NCBI GenBank assembly: GCA_903827085.1
Contig: CAIKHC010000161.1
Coordinates: 1 to 10,133, forward strand
Length of the DNA: 10,133 nt
Reading direction: 5' to 3'
Origin: an uncultured Candidatus Nemicrothrix sp.
GTDB taxonomy: Bacteria > Actinomycetota > Acidimicrobiia > Acidimicrobiales > Acidimicrobilacustridaceae
In this document: positions 1 to 6,139 of the stretch, in pieces
Layout: every line of letters begins with the position of its first letter
Numbering within the stretch: the stretch's first letter is position 1
Notes under the pieces: generated by a model
Databases searched by the model: none
Seen by the model: only the letters and a program-made list of their open reading frames with translations
Told to the model about the DNA's origin: nothing
Made by a program: the position numbers and the translations under genes

Positions 1-443
1 TCGATGCGGTCGCCAAGTCCGAACATGTCGACAAGGTCATCGGCGTAGTCCTGCCAATCGACGGTTTTGTGAAGGCGAGCGACGTATTCGATGTGTTCAC
101 CGAGACTGAGGTCGTCGTACAACACCGGATTGTCAGGCAGGTACGAGAGCGCAGCGCGCGCATGGACGGTGCCGGCGGGGCTACCCGCAATGAATGCCCA
201 ACCGTTTGTTGGCTCGAGCATCCCGGCGGCGAGTCCGAGGAACGTTGACTTTCCGGCGCCGTTGGGGCCAACCAACATCACGAGTTCGCCCGTGCCGATG
301 ACGAGATCAAGTTCGGTCATGAGTCCCATGCCATCGCCGTAGTCCTTCGAAAGGTCGAGGGTCTGCAATGCCGCGTCGGGTTTCAGGCGCGGCTCAGTTG
401 CGGGCGTGGGTGGTTGTTTGGGTAGTGCGAATGCTGAGGTCAC
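1..443 (-). CDS. ABC transporter ATP-binding protein, N-terminal 147 residues (cut by left edge)
   Basis: This is the nucleotide-binding subunit of an ABC transporter. It would bind and hydrolyse ATP on the cytoplasmic face to power the adjacent membrane protein. Seen: a proline-rich N-terminal tail (residues 1-22), an A-loop-like aromatic (Tyr35 in DLSKDYGDG), a full Walker A (GPNGAGKST, 59-67) and the start of the helical domain (YLPDNPVLYDDLSLGEHI, about 101-118). At the usual Q-loop place the sequence reads LPDNP instead of LPQ-x-P. The signature motif, Walker B and H-loop lie beyond the window. The GTG start overlaps the stop of the membrane gene upstream by 4 bp (GTGA), a classic translational-coupling arrangement, which is why I chose it. 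The partner is almost certainly that membrane protein. The sequence around the Q-loop resembles exporter/ABC-2-type ATPases; the substrate cannot be told. Confidence 0.9.
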   Translation of the reverse strand, partial: MTSAFALPKQPPTPATEPRLKPDAALQTLDLSKDYGDGMGLMTELDLVIGTGELVMLVGPNGAGKSTFLGLAAGMLEPTNGWAFIAGSPAGTVHARAALSYLPDNPVLYDDLSLGEHIEYVARLHKTVDWQDYADDLVDMFGLGDRI

Positions 444-2005
444 AGGTGCTTCGGCTTCCGTGTGCGCAAGTAAAGGATGGCACCGCCGACGGCGAACAGT
501 GAGTACACCGTTGCATTGCCGACTTTGGTGGTGTTGATGGCGTTGGGGTCAGACCCAGCGCTGAGCAGGGGCAGGAGGGCGATGATCGTGATGGCCGGAG
601 GGATGATGAGGCGGGCGATCATGACCCAGCCCATGACATCGGGGCCAAGCCCGGCAAGACCGGCCATATTGGGTGCGCCTTGAGCGGTGCTAATCATTGC
701 CGAGACTGCGGCAGCGAGAGCGACCGGCACAAACATGATGAGCGCGAGTTTCCAAACAACAGCGAACGGGACGAGGATCAGCGCAGAGGCGGCGACGATG
801 GCGCAGATAAATGCCATGACGACAAATGCCGCAGCAACATGTTGCAGAATCAACACACCAGGCGCTTCAGGGAAACTTTCCCACCGAGTGGGGTGATCAA
901 CTTCTTGAGCTGTTGGTTCCGATGCGTCATAGGCCACGAGGTAGAGCGCAAGCCCGGCAACGATGATCATTGGAATGGTGCCGCGCCACAATGCTCCGAG
1001 TGAAAGTCCGGCGATGACGCCGAACATCGCCATGCGAAGGAGTCGGGGGAGGGGGAATCGCAGGTAGCTCTGCCAATCGCGTTTCCATGTTGGGGGAATG
1101 AAACTCTTCTTTTTCGATCGGCCAATTCGAATCCAAGGACGGAGTCGAGCGTTCTCTTGAGACAACTGCCGGCGAAGAAGCACAACGGTTCGAACGTCTT
1201 GAAGTGTGACGGCGAAGCGCAACTGCGAAACGAGTCCGGCGCGACGCAATGCATGCTCAATCGAAAGATCGCCAATTCGGGAAAGTCCTAACCAAACAAC
1301 TACCGCTACGACCACGATGCTGATGAGAGCGAACGCTCGGAAGGTGATTGGCCAGAACGCAATGTCGGCCAAGAGCGTGAAGGGCGAGGTTGTCCGCTTG
1401 CCTAGAACATCGAGCGCAGACCACGCGATGAGGACAGCAGCAAGGATGTTGGCGGGCCACCAACGAAGACGTCGACCCGATGCAGCGAGTGCAGTTGCAG
1501 AAGCAAGGACCCCGACAAGAGCAAACGAGAGAGCTCCGCACGCAATTGCCGCAGCGGGATTGACGGGGAGTCGATACGCAGCGACTTCGCCGATGATTGC
1601 GCCAATCACGGCGCCGGCGAATGCCATGAATCGAAGTTGTTTGATGGCCGGACCACGAACAACCGATTCGCGCGGAACCGGTGCATTGAGTTCGTGCATG
1701 ACGACTGGCGCTTCGAGCACAAGCGGTCCGCCGCGGCCTCCTGAGCGCAAGCCAACGCCTATTGCAATCGCGAATCCGAGCCCGAGCCACATCGGTGCTT
1801 CATTGGCAAAGCTCAGAGCCTCTTCATTGGTGAGTCGATTGTCCGGGAGTTGACTCACTGCGAAAAGGACGAAGATCACCGCAGCGAGGCCAACCATGTA
1901 GACCCGATAGACCGCATCGATCCAATGGACTTGGGAAAGTCGGTTGTGGCGTCGAGTTCGCCGCAGGTCCTGCAGCGCTTCGGTGGGAGTCTCGACGTCG
2001 GTCAC
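440..2005 (-). CDS. Polytopic membrane protein, likely permease subunit of an export-type ABC transporter
   Basis: This 521-residue integral membrane protein is probably the channel-forming partner of the ABC ATPase whose start codon overlaps its stop. Hydrophobic stretches suggest about 12 membrane segments: near 34-52, 71-87, 125-146, 151-173, 183-201, 222-241, 324-339, 343-359, 386-413, 416-438, 459-483 and 499-514. Between the sixth and seventh is a charged, arginine-rich cytoplasmic-looking loop of about 80 residues (about 243-320). I see no signal peptide and no enzymatic motif, and I cannot name the family. The actinobacterial pairing with an ATPase makes an ABC-2-like exporter the best reading, but that is inference from context. 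The GTG at 2005 is the first possible start, because an in-frame TAG stands two codons before it. No Shine-Dalgarno sequence is visible there, but a TAGATT box lies 8 nt upstream. Only 32 bp separate it from the ABC-F gene, so one transcript may carry all three. Confidence 0.82.
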   Translation of the reverse strand: MTDVETPTEALQDLRRTRRHNRLSQVHWIDAVYRVYMVGLAAVIFVLFAVSQLPDNRLTNEEALSFANEAPMWLGLGFAIAIGVGLRSGGRGGPLVLEAPVVMHELNAPVPRESVVRGPAIKQLRFMAFAGAVIGAIIGEVAAYRLPVNPAAAIACGALSFALVGVLASATALAASGRRLRWWPANILAAVLIAWSALDVLGKRTTSPFTLLADIAFWPITFRAFALISIVVVAVVVWLGLSRIGDLSIEHALRRAGLVSQLRFAVTLQDVRTVVLLRRQLSQENARLRPWIRIGRSKKKSFIPPTWKRDWQSYLRFPLPRLLRMAMFGVIAGLSLGALWRGTIPMIIVAGLALYLVAYDASEPTAQEVDHPTRWESFPEAPGVLILQHVAAAFVVMAFICAIVAASALILVPFAVVWKLALIMFVPVALAAAVSAMISTAQGAPNMAGLAGLGPDVMGWVMIARLIIPPAITIIALLPLLSAGSDPNAINTTKVGNATVYSLFAVGGAILYLRTRKPKHL

Positions 2006-2013
2006 GGTCTAGG

Positions 2014-2019
2014 AATCTA
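2014..2019 (-). promoter_or_regulatory. Possible -10 box (TAGATT) for leaderless membrane-protein mRNA
   Basis: On the minus strand TAGATT fits the TANNNT -10 pattern and ends 8 nt before the GTG at 2005. A transcript starting 7-9 nt after such a box would begin at or next to the start codon, as leaderless actinobacterial mRNAs do, and no ribosome binding site is visible. The -35 region (about 2037-2042) is not convincing. The gene may also be read through from the ABC-F gene. Confidence 0.3.
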
Positions 2020-2037
2020 CCGGCGATGCGAGAGGGC

Positions 2038-3834
2038 TCAGTTCGACGCCCGTTCGGCCTCTTCGGTCAGTTCCAGCCATTGCTCTTCTGCGGTGTTGAG
2101 TTCAGCGAGAACTGCGGTCAATTCCCCGCCTAGGCGAGTGAGTTCGACATGGTCGCCGCTGACCGCGAGATCGGCCACTTTCAGTTCAAGGCGGTCTTTT
2201 GCCTTCGTGAGACGCTTGATTTCCTTTTCAAGGTCCTTGATGAGGAACCGCAACGTGCTCGGGGACCGTGTCGCTGGTTTCTCTGAGGTTTTCGCCTTTG
2301 AGGACTTCGACGTTGAGGACCCTGACGAGGTGGTGGGGGCTTTGCGTGGATCTGCAATGCGTCCTCGAACCATGGAGGCGCGGCGCTGTTCTTCCCATGC
2401 GGCGTATCCGCCCGGGCGACGTGATGGTCGGGCGTGACCGTCCATCACGATGACATCGGCAACAGTTCGTTCGAGAAAGGCGCGATCGTGGCTTACGACA
2501 ATGAGGGCGCCAGGCCAGTCGTCGAGAAATTCCTCAAGAACGCGAAGTGTGTCGAGATCGAGGTCGTTCGTCGGTTCATCGAGTAGCAGCACATTTGGTT
2601 TCTGAGCAAGCACGAGCAGGAGCTGAAGCCGCCGGCGTTCTCCTCCGGAAAGAAGTTCGATCGGCGCCCATTGCGCATCGCCATCAAACCAAAACGACTC
2701 AAGAAGTGCTGCGTCCTGCCAATCAGGTTCGCGGCGACCACCGGTGATTGCTTCGCGAACGCGTTGGCGCGGATCAAGTTCCACTCCGATTTGGTCGTAG
2801 TACCCGATACGAACTGTTGAACCAACATCGATCGTCCCTGCTGTGGGCGAACGTCGGCCAGCAATGAGATCGAGGAGAGTTGACTTTCCTGCACCGTTCG
2901 GGCCAATGAGTCCGAGTCGTTCTCGATTGTCGAGCAAGAGTTCAACATCGCTGAACAACGGCGATGCCCCGTCGTGGTTGAACGAAACGTCGGCGAGGTC
3001 AACGACTTTGTCTCCGAGCCGCGGTGTCCCGAACCAAAGATCGGGAATGCCAGAACGCGCTGCGGGCTCTGCGCGAGTTTCTACCAACGTTGTTGCCGCG
3101 TCGATTCGCGCTTTCGGTTTGCTGGTTCGTGCCGGAGCACCGCGTCGGAGCCAAGCCAATTCTTTGCGAGCGAGGTTCTTGCGCGTGGTTTCTTGTGAGA
3201 CGGCTTGTTCTTCACGTAGAGCGCGACCTTCGAGGTAACCGGCGTAGCCGCCGTCATGAAGATACGAGCGACCGCGGTCGAGTTCGAGCACTCGATTCGT
3301 GACGCGATCAAGCACGTGTCGATCGTGGGTCACCAGTACGAGTCCACCGCGGTAGCTATCGAGTCGATCTTCGAGCCACGCGATCGCGTCAATGTCGAGG
3401 TGATTTGTAGGCTCGTCAAGAATGAGCAGGTCGCTAGGAGCGACAAGGGCGCGTGCGAGGGCAACCCGTTTGGCCTGGCCGCCTGACAACCGACCGGTGT
3501 CAGCGTCAGTGAGTGAAGCCATGCCGAGATGGTCAAGTACGGCTGCGGCTTCCCAGTCGCGTTCTGCCACTTCTTCGACGGCGGCAAGAACACTGCCGGT
3601 TGGCAACACCGGGCGCTGGGGGAGCGTGGCGATTCGAACGTCGCGGCCTCGGCGGACGGCACCCGACTCGGGAGTGACCTCGCCGGTGATCACCGACAGC
3701 AGCGTGGACTTTCCTGTTCCGTTGAGGCCAACGATCCCTAATCGGTCTCCCGTCGAGAGGGTCAGCGACACATCAGTAAAGAGTGGGCGACCGGGACGGG
3801 CCATTGCTACTCGGTCGACATCCACGCAGATCAT
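2038..3834 (-). CDS. uup: ABC-F family ATPase, Uup type
   Basis: This is a soluble tandem ABC ATPase with no membrane segments. ABC-F proteins bind the ribosome near the E site and resolve stalled or non-productive states; Uup is also linked to DNA-related phenotypes. Numbering from ATG 3834 (598 residues), first domain: Walker A GLNGTGKST 36-44, signature LSGGQ 116-120, DEPTNHLD 140-147, H-loop His170. The interdomain linker holds RKELAWLRRGAPARTSK (223-239), a Uup hallmark. Second domain: Walker A 311-319, LSGGE 395-399, DEPTNDLD 419-426, His449. A Ser/Thr/Lys-rich spacer (about 498-525) leads to a C-terminal coiled coil (about 527-594), as in Uup. Start choice: the frame stays open to GTG 3936, adding 34 residues, but ABC-F proteins normally begin right at the first beta strand (MICVDVDRVAM). 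ATG 3834 also has a TAGCCT box 7 nt upstream, whereas GTG 3936 would sit 3 bp from the divergent ATG. All ATPase motifs look intact. I cannot tell a housekeeping role from an antibiotic-resistance role. Confidence 0.92.
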   Translation of the reverse strand: MICVDVDRVAMARPGRPLFTDVSLTLSTGDRLGIVGLNGTGKSTLLSVITGEVTPESGAVRRGRDVRIATLPQRPVLPTGSVLAAVEEVAERDWEAAAVLDHLGMASLTDADTGRLSGGQAKRVALARALVAPSDLLILDEPTNHLDIDAIAWLEDRLDSYRGGLVLVTHDRHVLDRVTNRVLELDRGRSYLHDGGYAGYLEGRALREEQAVSQETTRKNLARKELAWLRRGAPARTSKPKARIDAATTLVETRAEPAARSGIPDLWFGTPRLGDKVVDLADVSFNHDGASPLFSDVELLLDNRERLGLIGPNGAGKSTLLDLIAGRRSPTAGTIDVGSTVRIGYYDQIGVELDPRQRVREAITGGRREPDWQDAALLESFWFDGDAQWAPIELLSGGERRRLQLLLVLAQKPNVLLLDEPTNDLDLDTLRVLEEFLDDWPGALIVVSHDRAFLERTVADVIVMDGHARPSRRPGGYAAWEEQRRASMVRGRIADPRKAPTTSSGSSTSKSSKAKTSEKPATRSPSTLRFLIKDLEKEIKRLTKAKDRLELKVADLAVSGDHVELTRLGGELTAVLAELNTAEEQWLELTEEAERASN

Positions 3835-3841
3835 TCGTCCG

Positions 3842-3847
3842 AGGCTA
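3842..3847 (-). promoter_or_regulatory. Possible -10 box (TAGCCT) for leaderless ABC-F mRNA
   Basis: On the minus strand TAGCCT fits TANNNT and ends 7 nt before ATG 3834. The geometry matches a leaderless transcript and supports that start over GTG 3936. No clear -35 box was found. The box lies inside the 105-bp region between the divergent ABC-F and mannosyltransferase genes. Confidence 0.32.
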
Positions 3848-3897
3848 CGGCCAGTCGGAGACCCACTGATCCCCTGTGATGCCGGGGTGTCGAGGAG

Positions 3898-3903
3898 TAG
3901 CGT
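3898..3903 (+). promoter_or_regulatory. Possible -10 box (TAGCGT) for the mannosyltransferase gene
   Basis: TAGCGT in the divergent region would give a transcript start near 3910 and a leader of about 30 nt before ATG 3940. A TGTGAT 17 bp upstream (3875-3880) is only a weak -35 match. A G-run at about 3919-3923 is the nearest purine-rich stretch to the start codon but is unusually far from it. This is weak evidence. Confidence 0.2.
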
Positions 3904-3939
3904 TTCATCCGGTCCATCGGGGGATGGATCACTCACCTC

Positions 3940-5208
3940 ATGACTGATTCCTCATCGACCACAATCGCTCAGATTGAGCCGTCTCGAACCCGTGCGCTCT
4001 CGCGCCTGCGTCGCCGAGTTTCTGATTCATCCAATCAACGGCCTGGCTGGACCGACAACTGGTGGTCACCTCTCGTCATCTTCTCGGCCGTAGGCGTTCT
4101 CGTTTGGATTGCACTCTGGTTCGGCTACAACCACCTCACTCACGATGCTTTTTTCCCGATGCGTCAAGGAGTCGGTGATACGTGGTTTGGTGGCTTCGCC
4201 CGATGGGATGCCGAGTGGTACCGCACGATTGTTCGTGAGGGATACGTCTACTACCCCGGCGTACAGTCTTCTGTTGCGTTCTGGCCGACGTATCCCACAG
4301 TCGTCAGCATCTTTAGTTGGGCATTTCCCAGCATCTACATCACTGGAATAGTGGTGACGGTACTCAGCGGAGCAACGGCCGTTGTGTTGCTGCGCAAGTG
4401 GGCGCGTGTTTTTGTTTCGCGCGAAATTGCCATCACTGCTGTGATTCTTCTCTGTGTCTTTCCCTACAGTTGGTATCTCTACGGAGTTGTGTATTCCGAC
4501 GCGTTATTTGTTGCGACAGCGATCGGTGCGTTCTATCTCGTTGAGAAGGATCGCTACTTTTGGGCAGGCCTTGTTGGAGTTCTCGCCACTGCGGGCCGTC
4601 CGGCGGGTCTTGTCGTTGCGGCTGCACTCATCCTTCGAGTCATCGAGCGACGCAATGTCGCAAATGGAGCGAGCGGCTTTCGAGGCATCTTTAATCCACG
4701 CACCTTGACCAGAGCCGATGCACCGATCTTCTTGTCATGGCTCGGAGTTGGTAGTTGGTGTTTGTTTTTGTGGTTGAAGTTCGGTCACCCATTTCTTTTC
4801 GCAGCAACCCAAGCATCAAAGGGCTGGGACCAAGGCGCGGGTCCTGCGACGTGGCTGAAGTTTCGACTCATCGAAGAGTTGCAGCATCGACCTTTTGAAT
4901 GGTCAACCATTGGCCACGTAGCGCATGGTCTTGTTGTCTTCGGAGCGCTTGCTCTCGTGCCAATGGTGAAACGGCGATTTGGTTGGGCCTATGCCCTGTA
5001 CTGCCTTGGAATGATCGCTCTTCCTCTTCTGGGCACGAAAGATTTCTTCGGCGCTGGCCGCTACTTGCTCGGCACATTCCCGTGCATCGTGGTGGCGGCA
5101 GAACTTCTGGTCGCCCGTCCGAAACTTCGAGCGGTCATCCTCCCGCTCTCGCTCGCAGTGATGCTTGGGTTCGCAGTCGCCTTCGGTCGAGGCTCCTATA
5201 TCTCCTGA
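3940..5208 (+). CDS. PIG-V-like (GT-C) membrane mannosyltransferase
   Basis: This 422-residue polytopic protein has hydrophobic stretches near 43-62, 125-151, 162-178, 185-200, 206-233, 264-281, 327-342, 347-363, 376-390 and 398-414. It resembles the PIG-V/Gpi18 mannosyltransferase family, GT-C enzymes that use a polyprenyl-phosphate mannose donor on the outer face of the membrane. Supporting motifs are the acidic pair in the first large outer loop (RWDAEWY, 88-94), WPTYP (115-119), YSDALF (185-190), GRPAG (219-223) and GRYLL (373-377). The Asp/Glu of RWDAEWY are the likely catalytic acids by family analogy. In actinobacteria such proteins are thought to act on lipid-linked glycans or glycoproteins; the acceptor here is unknown. 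ATG 3940 is the first start in frame, since TAG stands at 3898. The hydrophilic Ser/Arg-rich N-terminus (1-40) is cytoplasmic by the positive-inside rule. The gene is divergent from the ABC-F gene and about 100 bp before nfuA. Confidence 0.85.
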   Translation: MTDSSSTTIAQIEPSRTRALSRLRRRVSDSSNQRPGWTDNWWSPLVIFSAVGVLVWIALWFGYNHLTHDAFFPMRQGVGDTWFGGFARWDAEWYRTIVREGYVYYPGVQSSVAFWPTYPTVVSIFSWAFPSIYITGIVVTVLSGATAVVLLRKWARVFVSREIAITAVILLCVFPYSWYLYGVVYSDALFVATAIGAFYLVEKDRYFWAGLVGVLATAGRPAGLVVAAALILRVIERRNVANGASGFRGIFNPRTLTRADAPIFLSWLGVGSWCLFLWLKFGHPFLFAATQASKGWDQGAGPATWLKFRLIEELQHRPFEWSTIGHVAHGLVVFGALALVPMVKRRFGWAYALYCLGMIALPLLGTKDFFGAGRYLLGTFPCIVVAAELLVARPKLRAVILPLSLAVMLGFAVAFGRGSYIS

Positions 5209-5272
5209 GGTTCCACTGGCCTGGTTGTCGGATCAAGGCATCTTCATCGCTGGCCGGTAACGTTTGGTCCGG

Positions 5273-5290
5273 TGCTGGGACAACCCGGCA
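5273..5290 (+). other. Short hairpin in the 102-bp gap before nfuA
   Basis: The sequence TGCTGGG-ACAA-CCCGGCA can form a 7-bp stem (one G-U pair) with a 4-nt loop, ending 10 nt before the nfuA ribosome binding site (AGAGG, 5301-5305). It has no T-run, so it is a poor terminator. It could be a leader hairpin or chance. I saw no convincing promoter in this gap (5209-5310), so nfuA may be cotranscribed with the mannosyltransferase. Confidence 0.22.
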
Positions 5291-5310
5291 GTTCTCCCGC
5301 AGAGGTTTCG

Positions 5311-5967
5311 ATGTCTGATCTCACTTCCACAGCGACCGACGAAAGTTCGTCAACGAGCGAGTACGTCCTCGCTGTTGCTCCCGAGGCGCTTGAACATGTT
5401 CTCGGTATCCGTGACACTGAAGAGGACCCTGGTGCGATCGGTCTGCGCGTCGAGATCAAAGGCGTGAAGGGCACCGACTACGACTACGACCTGGGTTGGG
5501 CGACGATTGCCGAGCTCGATGCTGAAGATGATCTCTCAGTGCAGGGCGGGCTCAGCGTGGTTGTTGCCGCGAACAGCATTGAGAACATGCGCGGTGCGGT
5601 GCTCGATCTTCCGCGATCGGCCGGACAGGGCGGCTTTGTCATCAAGAACCCAAATCGTCCGGCACCGGTCAATCCGCTCGATGGTCGCGACATCGTGCTT
5701 ACCGGCGAGATTCCCGACAAGGTGACACAGCTCCTTGAAGAAGTGATCAATCCCGGTCTGGCCCAACATGGAGGCTTCGCTGCCCTTGTTGGTGTGGAAG
5801 ACACCACCGTCTTTCTCACAATGGGTGGCGGTTGCCAGGGCTGTGCAATGAGCGCTGCCACATTGCGCGACGGCATCACGACCTCGATTCACGAAGCAAT
5901 TCCCGAGGTCACCGAGGTCATCGATGTCACTGACCACAACGCCGGGGACAATCCCTTCTACACCTGA
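5311..5967 (+). CDS. nfuA: NfuA-type Fe-S cluster carrier protein
   Basis: This is a cytoplasmic 218-residue scaffold/carrier that delivers 4Fe-4S clusters to apo-enzymes. The N-terminal part (about 17-115) resembles the A-type (IscA/SufA-like) fold but has no cysteine at all, as in NfuA, where this degenerate domain serves in target recognition. The C-terminal NifU domain (about 134-206) carries INPGLAQHGGFAALVG (146-161) and the cluster-binding CxxC in GGGCQGCAMS (Cys175, Cys178), the only cysteines in the protein. The tail DHNAGDNPFYT parallels the conserved end of E. coli NfuA (EHQRGEHSYY). Start choice: ATG 5311 has AGAGG at 5301-5305, five bases upstream. An ATG 39 bp earlier is in frame but would add 13 residues with no family counterpart and lacks a good binding site. 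It works as a dimer in the family. No other Fe-S assembly gene is in the window. Confidence 0.93.
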   Translation: MSDLTSTATDESSSTSEYVLAVAPEALEHVLGIRDTEEDPGAIGLRVEIKGVKGTDYDYDLGWATIAELDAEDDLSVQGGLSVVVAANSIENMRGAVLDLPRSAGQGGFVIKNPNRPAPVNPLDGRDIVLTGEIPDKVTQLLEEVINPGLAQHGGFAALVGVEDTTVFLTMGGGCQGCAMSAATLRDGITTSIHEAIPEVTEVIDVTDHNAGDNPFYT

Positions 5968-6022
5968 GCCTGATCTGTTCGATTCCTTGACGGTTCGGTC
6001 GCCGAGAAATCTCCCGAATTGG

Positions 6023-6052
6023 TTGCTCAGCAGTGTTAAGTACCTCTAGGGT
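6023..6052 (+). promoter_or_regulatory. Candidate promoter of the DUF35-thiolase operon
   Basis: TTGCTC (6023-6028) and TAGGGT (6047-6052) are separated by 18 bp, a plausible -35/-10 pair of the actinobacterial TANNNT kind. Transcription would start near 6058-6060, giving a leader of about 80 nt before ATG 6140. Such a transcript would begin just before the pairing elements described at 6066-6137. This is by eye only. Confidence 0.35.
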
Positions 6053-6065
6053 CGCGGCACCGATC

Positions 6066-6137
6066 GGAGGGGGATCGATTATCTCCCTTTGTCGTCAGAT
6101 CAATGATCTGCACAAGACCTTTAATAGGAAAGGGAGA
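6066..6137 (+). promoter_or_regulatory. Possible RNA switch in the leader that can hide the ribosome binding site
   Basis: TCTCCCTTT (6082-6090) is an exact 9-nt complement of AAAGGGAGA (6129-6137), which contains the Shine-Dalgarno sequence of the gene starting at 6140. The same segment, with one extra base (6081-6090), can instead pair with 6066-6075 (10 pairs, three of them G-U, loop of 5), which would free the binding site. The two pairings exclude each other, as in riboswitch or RNA-thermometer expression platforms. I recognise no known aptamer; a ligand or trigger cannot be inferred. Confidence 0.4.
6096..6110. promoter_or_regulatory. 15-bp palindrome, candidate operator
   Basis: CAGATCA-A-TGATCTG is a perfect inverted repeat with 7-bp arms and a 1-bp centre, lying 30 bp before ATG 6140. 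A third copy of TGATCTG stands at 5971-5977, just after the nfuA stop. The size and symmetry suit a dimeric repressor such as a TetR-family protein, but no regulator gene is in the window. As RNA it could form a small hairpin (6-bp stem, AAU loop) inside the larger switch. I found no KstR-type box (AAC-N2-GTT core) in this gap. Confidence 0.3.
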
Positions 6138-6139
6138 AG

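Noticed and set aside
1206..1853. A 215-codon plus-strand frame inside the membrane-protein gene
   Set aside because: Composition (Ala, Arg, Thr, Ser, Pro) and position mark it as a mirror of the hydrophobic protein encoded on the other strand; it has no motif or ribosome binding site.
5225..5263. A promoter TTGTCG...TAACGT before nfuA
   Set aside because: The boxes are 27 bp apart, too far for a normal sigma-70-type promoter.
5272..5310. An earlier in-frame ATG for nfuA adding 13 residues
   Set aside because: The ATG at 5311 has AGAGG at the right distance, and the extra residues do not resemble NfuA proteins.
5968..6139. A KstR-type operator upstream of the DUF35-thiolase operon
   Set aside because: I looked for the AAC-N2-GTT core expected for this sterol-catabolism regulator and did not find it; the palindrome present has a different sequence.
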